Notes under the pieces: model-generated | What the model was told of the DNA's origin: nothing | Seen by the model: only the letters and a program-made list of their open reading frames with translations | Databases searched by the model: none | Made by a program: the position numbers and the translations under genes | Assembly (NCBI GenBank): GCA_030267965.1 | Contig: BRYA01000308.1 | Coordinates: 1,026 to 49,837, forward strand | Length of the DNA stretch: 48,812 nucleotides | Reading direction: 5' to 3' | DNA from: Triparma columacea | Lineage: Eukaryota; Sar; Bolidophyceae; Parmales; Triparmaceae | Part shown: positions 9,760-20,004 of the stretch, piece after piece | How the letters are laid out: each line of letters opens with the position of its first letter | Numbering within the stretch: the stretch's first letter is position 1

Positions 9760-10899
9760 TCACTTCTTCTTACCCCTACCATTCTTGCCCTTCTTGCCAT
9801 TCTTCCCCGTCGCAACTGCTCCTTCTGCTACTCCCACATCCGCTCCTCCCGCCGCCACTCCCTTCCCTGTCTTGGATCTTTTCTTGACCATCGCCTCACT
9901 TTCCCCCCTTTCGTTCAGCGGTCCCGTGCATAGCACCTTGTGCTCCTTCCAGTGCTTGAGCTGGCACTCCCTCGAGCAGTAGGCGACGTTGCGACAGGGA
10001 CACATAAGGAGCTTGTCGCGCTCCTTGGCAGTTAGAGCTTCGCAAACAAAGCAGCAGAAGGGACGGCCTTGTAGGTAATGTTTCGTGATGTTGGTGATTG
10101 TAGGATCTCGTATGGAAGGAGGGTATAAATTGAATTTGTCTCGAACTACGTCGGAATCGGGCTTTCCGAGATGAAGAAATGTTGTGAACATCTTTATTCC
10201 GCCATCTCTACTAAGCCTAGTGTGTTCTCCCAAGCACGCTTGGAGGCAATGACTAAACACATGTCGCACGTCGTTAGTGGTTGGAATAGCACCGCGCGTG
10301 AGAAACAGCCTGCATATGTCGTGTTCTCCAAAATCGAGAGTCCATGTAAATGGTGAAACAACATCTCCACTAGGGGAAACCACTGTCTTGTTCACATTTG
10401 CTCCATGATCGAGAAGTGCTATGGCCTGATCAATGTTTCCCTCTTCAACAGCAAGCATCAAAAGGTTGGAAAAGGCTTCTTCCACCACCCCTTCGACTCG
10501 TAGGTCCATATTAGGGTCAAGTCCATGTTCTAAGAGTAATCTCAAGATTGTTGAATTGTCACTCTTCTTCATTGATAATTCTGCGGCAGTGTACATGTTT
10601 TCCTTGTTGTCGAAACCGGCGTCTAAGGTAAGCTTGACCATCTCAACATTTTGGTAATGTGAGGCGATATAGAGGACTGAAACTACGCCCCACTTCTCAT
10701 CAACAAGCATTGAATACACGCCTAACAAAACCTCAGGACCATGTTCCTTGGCATACCCCTTGATGAGATCCCAGTCTTGCTTATGAGCCCAGCTCAAGCA
10801 CAACTGCTGACCGTCTGTCAAATCGTCCCAACTATATACTGCCACATTTGTGGTCTCTGATGAATTGTGTGACGATTGTACCTCTGATTGTGCTTCCAT
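9760..10899 (-). CDS. Ankyrin-repeat MYND zinc-finger protein, copy 3 (379 aa)
   Basis: Intronless third paralog, ATG at 10899. Ankyrin repeats (LLEHGLDPNMDL, ALLDHGANVN) precede an intact MYND finger (CFVCEALTAK to HKVLC; Phe replaces Tyr at the second position) and the shortest of the three Gly/Lys tails (GKNGKKGKNGRGKKK). The tails of the three copies differ mainly by loss or gain of GKK and AADVG-like units, as expected from slippage in the C-rich coding strand. Its upstream flank includes an extra insertion (about 11020-11045) relative to the other two. Confidence 0.9.
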   Translation of the reverse strand: MEAQSEVQSSHNSSETTNVAVYSWDDLTDGQQLCLSWAHKQDWDLIKGYAKEHGPEVLLGVYSMLVDEKWGVVSVLYIASHYQNVEMVKLTLDAGFDNKENMYTAAELSMKKSDNSTILRLLLEHGLDPNMDLRVEGVVEEAFSNLLMLAVEEGNIDQAIALLDHGANVNKTVVSPSGDVVSPFTWTLDFGEHDICRLFLTRGAIPTTNDVRHVFSHCLQACLGEHTRLSRDGGIKMFTTFLHLGKPDSDVVRDKFNLYPPSIRDPTITNITKHYLQGRPFCCFVCEALTAKERDKLLMCPCRNVAYCSRECQLKHWKEHKVLCTGPLNERGESEAMVKKRSKTGKGVAAGGADVGVAEGAVATGKNGKKGKNGRGKKK

Positions 10900-11198
10900 T
10901 TTTGAGCGAACCTATCCCGAATGTAAGTTTATAGCGGCAAATTACGATGTGAAACTTATGCAAAAAGCCTTCAAGCTACTCAAATTAGTCAGAAGTGTCG
11001 TGTAGGTGCTAATATTGGAGTCCAACCAAAATTGCCACCACCCTCTGAAAAGTTTCTTGTTTCTTGTAAAAAGTCGAAAGCGGAAGCCCTACTCTGAGTC
11101 CGAAGTGAGAATTCAGAAATAAAGGTGCAGCGCACATAAAGAGTTTCTTTTGGTCAACGGTGATGACGAACCGCCTTTTTCACTACTTAACAGCAGAC

Positions 11199-14074
11199 TT
11201 ACAACCCTTTATCCCTTGTTGGACTCTCCCTCCCCACCAACCTTGCCCCCCCCTCCACCTCATATGGCGTCGCGACCTCCTCATCTCCCTCTTCCACCCC
11301 GCTTCCCTCGTCCACGTCTCCCAGCCCCCCCATGCCTCCCATGCTCCCGTCCCCTAGGCCTCCCGCCGCCGCCATGTCCACCATCTCGTTGAGCTCGGAG
11401 CTCCTCATCCCGTAGCTCACCTGGCTTGCTACGCTCCCCCGGCTCGCTACGCTCCCCCCCGTGCCTTGCCGGGTTAGCCGAGGGCTTTCGAGGCTAGGAA
11501 ACGAACTTACCGGGGGCGGGGCGGGGGGGAAGTTGGCCGGTAGTCCGGGAGGTGGTCCGCCGGCTTGCCCCAGCGGTGTTAGAGGCGGCAGGTATCCAAC
11601 GCCCATCCCCATCCCCATCCCCATCCCAGTTCCCATTCCCATCCCCATCCCGTAACCGGCACCTGTGGGGGCTGTGCTGGTCGGTGAAGGGTGCAATCCT
11701 TCCGGCATTCCGAATCCTTCAATTCCCCTTTCAAGCGCTGCCTCCAGCTCTAGCCTCTGCCTCTCGAGTTCGGCCTGTTGCATCTGCAAATAATTACTTT
11801 GCTGTTGTAACTGCAGCAGTTGCGGGGGCATTTGATGCTGGACCGTTTGTGGCTGCATCATTAACTGCTGCTGCTGCTGCTGAAAAAATTCCACCCCAAA
11901 CCCCCCTCCCCCAAGCCTCGGTGACGTTTGCAGCGTCACGGAGTCCGCAAACCTCTCAGCCTCCATCCTCCCTCTCCTTCGCCTCTCTTTCTCCTGTGCC
12001 TCCTTATCCCCCCCTCCTCCTTCACCCCCTCCACCCCCTTCCCCCCCACTTCCTCCGCTTCCTCCCCCCTTTACACCACCTTCCCACCAAGGGTAAGCCT
12101 TGAGAAAGGAAATATACGACCTGTACATCCTCCCATCCCTATCCAAGTACTTCGCCTTCCTCACCCTCCCCCCTCCTCCTTGCCCACCGAAGGGGTCCTC
12201 GACGCTCCCCCCCCCACCCTCCCCTCCCTCCCCGTGCCCCCCTCCCTCAGCAGGTGCCTCTACCCCAAATTTCTCAAAATCGAAAGTGCTAAAACCGACG
12301 ACCGTCCCCACTCCCTCCACATCGACGCAGATCTCCCTCACGTACTCCACGAGCTCGTCCGCCAGCTTGGGGATGACGAACCCCAAGACCGCGGGGGCCG
12401 CCAGCACGGCGACGAGGTCGTAGGCAATTTTCTGGAGCTGAGGCACGAGCATTACCTCGAACTCCCTCCTGACGTCGTCGGCGGCCGCGCGCCCCCGCCA
12501 GTGCTCTGGCCAGTAACCCGTGTGCCGAGCAATCTTGGGAGGGGGTGAAGGGGGTTAGTTATGTTTTGCACTTAAGGGGCGCACACGAGTCCAATAAGAA
12601 TGTGCACAATTCGTCTACGTGCTCGCTTCGCTCCTCCTCGTTCCCCACCCCCCCTTGCCTATCTCACCTCCCTCATCCTTTCCTCCGCTACTCTCTCCTC
12701 CGGCATTTCGTGGAAAGGCCCCATGATCTCTCCTCCCTCCCCCCCGGAACCCTTGGATTCCAGATACGCCCCCTGTTCCTTCTCCCTCCCCGCGTCCTTG
12801 CTGGCGGCGTAGCATATGCCCAGGATCCCGAAGTACCAGAGCAAGTTCTGCCCCCCCGCTTGGACATGCAGGAGGATGGACTCGTTTATAAGCGTGAAGA
12901 GGACGAGGACGGCGAGGAGGGTCGAGGAGGTGAACCGGACGACTGATTTCAAGCACCACAGCAGGGACGAGGACGACGTGGAGTCGCGGTACTCCGTCCC
13001 TACCTTGACCGCCCTGCTGATCCTCCTCTCAAAAATCTCCTCCGTCTCGACGTAGCCCCTAATCTTCCACTTTGCCCTACCCGTCCACTCCATCTTCCCC
13101 ATTGGCTCTCCCTTATCCCTCCTGAAGCCCTCCGTCTTCGTGAACAAGAATAGCGTGACGAGCGCGTAAAAATGAAACGGTATCATAAGGAACAGCAGGA
13201 CCGCAAAGACCTGGCATCTCCTCCCAACCTCTGCCCCCGTCCAGTCCCTCCTGATCCTGCACTCCTCCCACCCCCCCTCTAAGCAGTCCCTTAGCACCCA
13301 CTCCATCGCCAGGCCTCCCTTGTCCCCCCCCCACCCCCACCCCATGCCGTAAGCAACGTCCCTCAGCCTCCCCTCGTACACCGGGCTGTCCCTCCTCCCG
13401 TAAACCGCGCACATGACGTCCTTGTACCTCCCCACCCTGGCCGCGACGTCCCACTCGTCGAAGTCGGAGACCGCTATCCTGTAGCGGCCGGTCCTCTGGG
13501 CCCCGCACATCCTGCGGACCACTGCGGGCCAGCCGACGCTCCTGTACCTGAGCTTCTTCCCCTCCACCCCGATCTTCATGAAGTACCTCCTGATACCGAT
13601 GGCGCCGTTGTCGGGGTGCACGATGTTCTTGATTATAGCGTGCGCCCTGAACCCCGACAGCGCCACGTACACGATGAGGTACAGTACGGTGACGAGGACC
13701 AGCCAGGGCTCGGGGGTCCTGACGTAGCCCTCGAAGAAGGACTGCTTGCACGTGGCCTCGTCACGGCAGGTGGGGAGACCGGACCAGTCGACCCAGATCA
13801 TACCGGCGCTTACTAGGGCGCCGGTTAGCATGCCGAGGACCTCGGCAACACTCTCGGCTATTATCCAGGTGAGGCCTCCGGAGAGGTAGTAGTTGTGACA
13901 GGACTGGAAGAAGAGGTCGAGGTTGGAAACCGGGGAGTATAGGGGGGTGGTCTGGGAGGGGAGGAGGGTATAGTGGAGGGATGATTCCTGGGAGGAGGGG
14001 CTGGGATGGAGAGAAGACATGGCTGGCTGGGAGGGGGAGTGGGTGGGTGAGAAAGTGTCCATTGGTTGAATCAT
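11199..14074 (-). CDS. ATG9: Autophagy protein ATG9 (lipid scramblase)
   Basis: ATG9 is the multi-spanning scramblase of autophagosome formation, cycling on Golgi/endosome-derived vesicles. Two exons, 14074-12668 and 12533-11199, one phase-0 intron of 134 nt; 913 aa (yeast 997, human about 840). The conserved core is clear: HNYYLSGGLTWI at the first membrane segment (about residues 61-96), further segments at about 123-145 and in exon 1 to LLWYFGILG, then across the splice RHTGYWPEHWRGRAAADDVR and YVREICVDVEGVGTVVGFS, hallmarks of the family. The post-core YLDRDGRMYRSYISFL motif is also typical. The C-terminal tail (last roughly 270 residues) is lineage-specific: Gln-rich, a Gly-Met repeat (coded by 11601-11652) and Pro-rich. 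The N-terminus before the first membrane segment is a Ser/Pro-rich disordered tail of about 55 residues. Confidence 0.92.
11601..11652 (-). repeat. Hexanucleotide repeat coding (Gly-Met)n in the ATG9 tail
   Basis: Plus-strand CCCATC units (with CCCATT/CCCAGT variants), about nine in a row, read on the minus strand as alternating Gly-Met. In-frame expansion by slippage would not disrupt the gene. Confidence 0.8.
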
Positions 14075-14629
14075 TCAAACTCAACTACACCCTACAACAC
14101 CAACTTACCCTCCCTTAATTTCGCTACCACGCTAAGTCGTCCCCAACGCGTCGTTCAAAGCCAGTTCAACTTCCTACCCTCAACCTCCACTTCCCTCTTC
14201 TCCCCTCTCCCTCAAAAACCTTGATCCTCAAGACTCCCTCTAGCAGACTAAGATCAGAGAGGTTTATCGACACAAAAACGAAGGTGAGGGTCGCAGGTTC
14301 TTCTTTGAAGGCGTCTTTGAAGGATTCTAGCAAGTTGTTCTGGTTCTTGCTTTCTTGTTGTCACCACACCAACCCAAAATTACTTTGAATGTATGAATCG
14401 CAACGTTGATAGGCGTTAACGATTTAGAAGAAAGGTTTACGAAGTGCTTGCCCAGAAGTTTACGAAGTACTTGCTCAGAAGGTCCTTATTTTTGCCTTAA
14501 TTTTTCACCTCAATTTGTACTCGATTCCGAGCTCGATTTCGGTTTGCTTCTATTTTCAAACACCATTTTAGCCCCTATAACTTTAACCCCTCCCCAAGAA
14601 TCATTCTTCTCGTACGATATATATTAAAG
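14075..14629. other. Intergenic region between divergent ATG9 and GCNA-like genes
   Basis: 555 nt between two start codons on opposite strands. I see no coding potential, no tRNA and no repeats. An A/T-rich TATA-like stretch (GATATATATTAAAG) sits 4-18 nt before the downstream ATG at 14630; it is too close to be a normal TATA box unless the 5' UTR is extremely short. Confidence 0.5.
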
Positions 14630-15000
14630 ATGCCCCCCACAACGCCCCTATCACCCCTATCAACGCGCGTCAACACCAGATTTACTTCCATGTTGCCTCG
14701 CTATCGAACTCTTTGGCAGAGTCTGGCAGCTCAGTCGTCTATACCACCATCATCTGCCCCTCCTCCTCCTCCTCTATCTACTGAAGTTTCTAACATCGAA
14801 GAAATTAACTCGATTATGACCTTCACTCACATATCCTGTGACCCCTGTGAGTGCGATGCAGAGAGCAACAGCCAGGAGGTTATAGACGTCGATGACGAGG
14901 CCACAACGCAGCAGATCAACAAAGAGAACAACAACAACGTCCCCCTTCCCCCCCGTCAACGCAGGAAGGCCGCCTCTACTCCCTCCAACAACAACAACAA

Positions 15001-15065
<65 letters not shown>

Positions 15066-16285
15066 GGTCCTTCCAGTCAATGACCTCAACTCCAAAGTCC
15101 TGGGGTACATCGTCCCGGAACTCAGACTCTAGCTACTTTGACACCCCAACTTTGACCAAGGTAAATTTGTCCACCTTTGACTTTGATGACCCCGACGATC
15201 GTCGTGACTCCTGGACTGCTCGGAGCAGCGGTAACGGTTCGTTGGGTGGTATGGGCATTAAAGACGGGGTTGTATACGGGGACAAGGGGGAGGACGGGGA
15301 AGGGTTGGAGTGGATGAATGAACCGAGGGAGAGGACGGTCATTGAGATTCCAAAGGAGGCTAGTGATTCTAATGAGGTGAGGTTTGGAACATGGCGAAGG
15401 GAAATATAATGATGAATCAGTTCTAACAAACTATTTCCAACTCAATCTGATTGGCTCCTCCCGCAGGTCTTGACTAAGAAGAACAGGGATAAGATTATGG
15501 AGAAACTGCGAGTGGAATACTGCAAGAACGTTTTCGGGGGCAAGATAAATCCCACCGTCACTTGGAGCAACCGTCTGAGCACCACCGCTGGCTTGACCCG
15601 TTTGAAGAAGAAGGGCTCCGCCAGGACGAGCAGCATAGAGCTGAGCGGGAAGGTGATAAGCAAGGTGGGCAGGCTTCGGAGCACCCTCATGCACGAACTC
15701 TGCCACAGCGCGCAGTGGGAGCTGGACGGGAACAAGGCGCCCAGCCACGGGGAGGTATTCATGAAGTGGAGGGAGAAGGCGCAGGAGACCTACCCCGGCG
15801 TCAGGGTCAGCAAGACGCACGATTACGAGATTGAGTACAAGTACAATTACAGGTGCGTGAACGCGTTCTGCGGGAAGGTCATCGGACGACAGAGGCCAAG
15901 CATCGACGTGGAGAAGAAGAGGTGCGGGGCGTGCTTGGGTAAGCTAGTGTTGGAGGAGCTGGAGAAGCCCGACACTCCAAAGAAACCTCAGACTGAGTAC
16001 CAGAGGTTCGTAGCTGCGAAGAGCAAGAGCGTCAAGGACATGCTGACGGCATGGAATAAGGGGAAGAAGGTTAACCAACAGGACGTTATGAGGGAGATCG
16101 GGGAACTTTGGAAGGTGGAGAAGAGGAAGCGGAAGGAGGAGAAGGAGAAGTCAAAGTCGCCGACCAAAATGGCCGCCACCGTAACTTCCGCTGAAGCTGC
16201 CACCGCAGTAGACTCAGAGAGCGATTCGGACGAAGACGAGCTACTATCAATGTCTCTTATGGATCGTCTAAAGCTTCGAAAGTAG
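14630..16285 (+). CDS. GCNA/SprT-type DNA-protein crosslink protease with C-terminal HMG-like box
   Basis: Exons 14630-15376 and 15467-16285, phase-0 intron of 90 nt, 521 aa. Exon 1 is a disordered acidic/Asn-rich region with a run of about 20 Asn. Exon 2 is a SprT-like zinc metalloprotease: TWSNRLSTTAG, then the catalytic TLMHELCHSAQW (HExxH, residues 325-329) with a third candidate ligand His343 in SHGEVF. A C4 zinc ribbon follows (Cys379, Cys384, Cys402, Cys405), then an HMG-like segment (about 418-475; PKKPQTEYQRFV to REIGELWKVEKRK). This order matches GCNA/ACRC proteins, which degrade proteins crosslinked to DNA, rather than SPRTN, which lacks the HMG box. Nuclear location inferred from the basic tail. 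Ends 43 nt from the convergent gene at 16329. Confidence 0.85.
14984..15065 (+). repeat. (AAC)n microsatellite coding poly-asparagine
   Basis: About 26 AAC triplets with one AAA interruption, in frame inside exon 1 of the SprT/GCNA gene and translated as poly-Asn. Confidence 0.95.
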
Positions 16286-16328
16286 AATCATCAATGACAA
16301 ACTAAATTCTTTTCCGTTTTATCATCCT

Positions 16329-18806
16329 CTACCCCCCCCCCCCACGCTCCTGCTTCCACCTCAAATACTCCGCCGCCTCGCTCGTGTCCATCTTTACCGC
16401 CACGACGCTGACCCTCTTGGTATCAGGGCTGAATGTGATGCTTCTCTTCCTCTCCTCACCCCCCCCCTTTCTTTTCCCACTGGTCTTCTCAGCAGTTCTC
16501 ACATTCGCTGCGTTCCTAACTTCCCTTTTCCTCTCCTCGTGCGTCTTCTCCGCCTCCCTCCTCGCCACCCCCTTGACGAATACTTCCCTATCGATGCTAT
16601 TGAAGTAGCTTTCCGTCCTGTTCCTTCCCTGTCCCCCCTGGCTCATCTTCAAGCTCACCGCCTTCATCCTCTCCTCCATCGCCCTTTTCTCTCTCTCCGC
16701 ATCCACCACGTCCTTTGCCTTCTTCATGCTTTCCACCAGCCAGAGGCTCTTTCCGTACTTCCCCCCCCTCCCGTACTCCCTCTCGTAAAGCATCTCCCCC
16801 TCTGACAATGCCTCCTTCCTCAAATACTCGTTCACAGCGCTCAGCCCACTGTTCATAGATTCCGACCTTCCAGGGCTCGATCTACTAACGGTCTTCTTGT
16901 TCCTGACCTTCGTTGGGCTCGTGTGCGTCCCCTGCGCCGTCCACTCCGCGTCCACCCTCTCCTTCACCCTGACCCTCTGCTTCACCTGAGGCCGAGAATC
17001 AGCCGGCGTGCTCAGCATGTCCAACACCCCCCCTCCCCCTACCCCCCCCTCCCGCGTTCCCCTTCCCTTCCCCTCTGTCTTCTTCATCTTGTCCGCACCC
17101 CCAATCCCTAGTTTCTTGATTGCGTTAAAATGGTGGTCAGGAAGTACTGTCTTATCCAACTTGTACACCATGAGAAGCAGCTGCTCCATGGCCTTGGCGT
17201 TTCCATCCTCGAGACGGCCAAGCTTCTCTTTGAGGGCGCGGAGGTGATGTGTGCGGGAAAGGGTGGAGGAACGGAGGGGGTCGACCATGGCTGTGTAAGA
17301 GGGGGTGGCGCCGGTGGAAGTGGGGTCTGGAGGGTTCACGGAAGGTGAGAGGTAGTCGGACAGAGAGAGGATTGATTTCCTGCGTCCACCATTGGGGCCT
17401 TTTTCTCTTTCATTGCCGGTACTGGTACTGTTGCCAGGCGAAATTTCTATCTCCCCCTCCCCTCTTCCCCCCCCCCCCTCCCCCTCCAACTCTCCTGGCG
17501 TCAGGAGTTCCTTCCTTTCCCCCTCCGGCGTAAACGGCAGCAGCATCCCCTCCGCTGGCGGTGCTTTTGGTACTACCTCCACCCCCCCCCCCTTCTCCTC
17601 CACTTTGAAGCTAACACTCCTCCTACCCTGACCCTCTGAACCCCCCAAGCTCCCGCTCGCCGCCCTCTTCGTGAAACTTAGCCTCCCCCCTCTGCCAACC
17701 TCGAAGTTCTTATTCCCTTTCCCTATCCCCGCCTCGCCCCCCCCCACCTTACCACCGTAAAGCATGCTCATCCTCTTAACCCTCCCCTCCCCAGGTTTCT
17801 CCTCATCAGGTATGTTATGTCTAGTCGGGGCACCGTGGAAGTACTCCCCAAGCGTGCTAACTCCGTTGCGCGCCTTGAGAATTGCGAGGGATCTCTCCTC
17901 ATCTGACTCCACCGTGCTCCTTTGTGCCGACGACTCTCCACCCTCGTTTTGCTCAAACGCGCCCCCGGTGGAAACGCTCGAGGGAGGCGAGAATGGGGTA
18001 GCTAGCTCGGAGAACGTTTGTGAGGACGAGCGGTCGAAGTTGCTGTTCTTGCGACCGTATAGGCTTTCGCGACGCGCTGAGCGGGGGCTCTGAAATATTG
18101 TAACTTGAGAGGGGCTTGGGAGACTCTGTGTTGCAGGGGTGTGTGTTATAGTGGGGGGAGAGGAAGGGGGAGATATTGGGGGAGGGGGAGGAGGGGGGAG
18201 ACCAAATGTTGATGCTGGGGGTGAAGAGGGGGACGTGGGACGGGGTGAAGGGGGAGGAAGCACCGAGGATAATTGTGATGTGGGTGGGTTGATATTAGCA
18301 GACGACGCTTCTACCTCTTCGGCTTCTTCAGCATCCGCGGCGTCGTTGCTTGAGTCTTTTGTGGCGTCATCGTCAGTCTCCTCGTCAGGGTGCGACTTGC
18401 GGAACGTTTTACGGCGGATAAGTGGGTCGACTTTACCGATGAGTGGTATCTTGGAGGAGTAGTGGTTGTCAGGCGACGACGGGACTAAAGGATGGGGGAG
18501 TAGGCGGAGAGTAGCATTAGAAGATGGAGATGTTGAGTTGTGTTGAACATCAGAGCTTCTTTTTAGGGTTACACGGTACTCACCGAACGATACCCTCTCG
18601 ACAGTCTCCTCTTCAATCACCCCTTCATCTACTACCCCCACCCCCCCCGCCTCCTTCTCCACCTCCGTCTCCTCAACTACCCTTTCCACTGTGGGTTCCC
18701 TTTTTATCAATCCCCCCTCAACCTCGAGTGGGGACGCTTTTATGGAGTCCCTCTTTTTACCAGGCGGAGGTGGCGGCTTGCTCTTACGCTTGTTCTTTTT
18801 GGCCAT
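16329..18806 (-). CDS. Large disordered phosphosite-rich protein, family not recognised (825 aa)
   Basis: Single exon from ATG at 18806; the frame stays open further upstream to 19040 but with no ATG, so 18806 is the natural start (context GCCATG on the coding strand as TGGCCAAG after ATG-like MAKKNKRKSK). Composition is Pro/Ser/Glu/Lys-rich and mostly low complexity: acidic block at about residues 150-175, poly-Pro near 205-235, and a predicted helical, charged C-terminal 120 residues. Basophilic kinase-like sites recur (RRESLYGRKNS, RRSVSF, RRKSILS, KRSITFS). A short ordered island around RTHHLRALKEKLGRLEDGN may be a coiled coil. No catalytic domain seen. Could be a cytoskeletal or signalling scaffold, but that is a guess. 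Confidence 0.7.
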   Translation of the reverse strand: MAKKNKRKSKPPPPPGKKRDSIKASPLEVEGGLIKREPTVERVVEETEVEKEAGGVGVVDEGVIEEETVERVSFGEYRVTLKRSSDVQHNSTSPSSNATLRLLPHPLVPSSPDNHYSSKIPLIGKVDPLIRRKTFRKSHPDEETDDDATKDSSNDAADAEEAEEVEASSANINPPTSQLSSVLPPPSPRPTSPSSPPASTFGLPPPPPPPISPPSSPPTITHTPATQSLPSPSQVTIFQSPRSARRESLYGRKNSNFDRSSSQTFSELATPFSPPSSVSTGGAFEQNEGGESSAQRSTVESDEERSLAILKARNGVSTLGEYFHGAPTRHNIPDEEKPGEGRVKRMSMLYGGKVGGGEAGIGKGNKNFEVGRGGRLSFTKRAASGSLGGSEGQGRRSVSFKVEEKGGGVEVVPKAPPAEGMLLPFTPEGERKELLTPGELEGEGGGGRGEGEIEISPGNSTSTGNEREKGPNGGRRKSILSLSDYLSPSVNPPDPTSTGATPSYTAMVDPLRSSTLSRTHHLRALKEKLGRLEDGNAKAMEQLLLMVYKLDKTVLPDHHFNAIKKLGIGGADKMKKTEGKGRGTREGGVGGGGVLDMLSTPADSRPQVKQRVRVKERVDAEWTAQGTHTSPTKVRNKKTVSRSSPGRSESMNSGLSAVNEYLRKEALSEGEMLYEREYGRGGKYGKSLWLVESMKKAKDVVDAEREKRAMEERMKAVSLKMSQGGQGRNRTESYFNSIDREVFVKGVARREAEKTHEERKREVRNAANVRTAEKTSGKRKGGGEERKRSITFSPDTKRVSVVAVKMDTSEAAEYLRWKQERGGGG

Positions 18807-19032
18807 GACTCGAAAGTCGGCAGTTATGGCCGGGAATTTGTTTCTGTTCTTGTCAGGAAATCGGATCAAAAAGAGCGCTAGGGAGGACAAAAGGTTATGG
18901 GACGGCTGTGGAAGACCAAGGGAGCCGCGAATCAATCCACTTGTCTTTCTTGACAATTTGGTTCCCCTCTGCTCTCTCTCAGGAATTGGCAAATTCCTAC
19001 CCAAAACCCCCCCAACCTCCCTCCTCTCTGCG
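18807..19032. promoter_or_regulatory. Short divergent promoter region (226 nt)
   Basis: Lies between two start codons on opposite strands (18806 minus, 19033 plus), so it must contain both transcription starts. No TATA-like element is apparent. Inference from gene arrangement only. Confidence 0.45.
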
Positions 19033-19782
19033 ATGTCCACCCTCCCGCCCTTGACCGTGTTCTCTCAAATAACATCCCCCGATCTCATTGACTCGTTAAT
19101 ATCCTCAGCGTCCTCCTTCCTTATATCAGGTGACGAAGCTACATTGGAGACGTTCCAGGGACATTTGGGGAATGTTAAGGGGAACAAAGAGAAGAAGAAT
19201 ATAGGTGAGGGGGTGTGGAAAGGGCTAGGAGTGGGGCGAGGGGATCGAGGATTGGAGGGGAGGTTACATTGATGGGGTGGAAAGGTTCCATGTCTTCCAT
19301 ATCCATGCCACTTGACAAATCTCATTCCCCTAAAATATATCGCTTCCACGACGCCCACAGGAAAGATTTTACTTTCTTTAATCCCCAACCTATCCCTATC
19401 GGACGTGCCCGTAAAATCACGAATCTCCGATCTCCTCCCCCCTTCATGGGACTCCTCCTTGCAATCCTCCTTCATCTCCTCCCTAGAAGCCGCCGTCTCA
19501 GAGTGCCGCGAGTTCAGGGACCGCGGAGGCTCCCTAATAGTCTACACTGACGACGGTAAAGGGCACGAGACCAAGAGCGTCGCGGGGGTGGAGGCGCCGA
19601 GCTTGAGGTACACGTTCGGGGTCACAAGTGCAACGGACCTGTTGGGGAGCGTGGGAAAGACCTTTTTGAGGTGCGAGTTCAACGGGGAGGTGGTGGAGAT
19701 GGATGTGAAGGGGGTTTATAGGATGATGGCGGAACTCGAGAGGGCGAGAAGTACTATGGAGATACTCGAGGGAGGGGAATGA
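19033..19782 (+). CDS. Probable COMM domain-containing protein (197 aa)
   Basis: Exons 19033-19204 and 19361-19782, phase-1 intron of 156 nt; the join restores a Gly codon and reads KKNIGKILLSL. The protein is the right length for COMMD proteins (about 170-220). The last 65 residues fit the COMM domain pattern: an aromatic-hydrophobic strand (LRYTFGVTS), a variable loop, a hydrophobic strand (KTFLRCEFNG), acidic-hydrophobic strand (EVVEMDVKGV) and a terminal amphipathic helix (YRMMAELERARSTMEIL). COMMD proteins assemble as a ten-membered ring in the CCC/Commander complex for endosomal recycling and also bind cullins. I cannot say which COMMD subfamily it is. The N-terminal part is helical and not diagnostic. 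Confidence 0.6.
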
Positions 19783-20004
19783 GAGATAAGGACCAACAAG
19801 GAGGCGGATACATACCCTAACCGCGGAGGAAGAGATGAAAACACAAGATGAACACCTTTCATTCCTAAACTCAATCATTTCTATTATTCTAGTGGCGCCG
19901 TAGTTGCAAAACGCAACCCTAGCAAGCGTTTTCACCAGTATGTTCACTCCCCCCCTTGCACGACTCGCCTCTCTCTCTCATCATCGCCTTGCCACTCTAC
20001 AACC

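Larger units (their letters stand above)
6770..11070 (-). repeat. Tandem triplication of an ankyrin-MYND gene unit (about 1.4 kb)
   Basis: Three direct copies, roughly 6770-8180, 8246-9623 and 9687-11070. Each carries the coding region plus matching flanks: 5' of each ATG (minus strand) is a shared leader containing GGGATAGGTTCGCTCAAAA in near-identical form, and further upstream a shared GACTCCAATATTAGCA block; 3' of each stop is a shared AATTTGATGTACAT element. Because the noncoding flanks are also duplicated, this is segmental tandem duplication, not retroposition. Copies diverge most in the ankyrin-coding middle. Confidence 0.9.

Noticed and set aside
11928..12548. Plus-strand frame of about 206 codons opposite ATG9
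   Set aside because: Pro/Ser/Leu-rich antisense of the Gly/Glu-rich ATG9 tail and core; no domain, and the minus strand is clearly ATG9.
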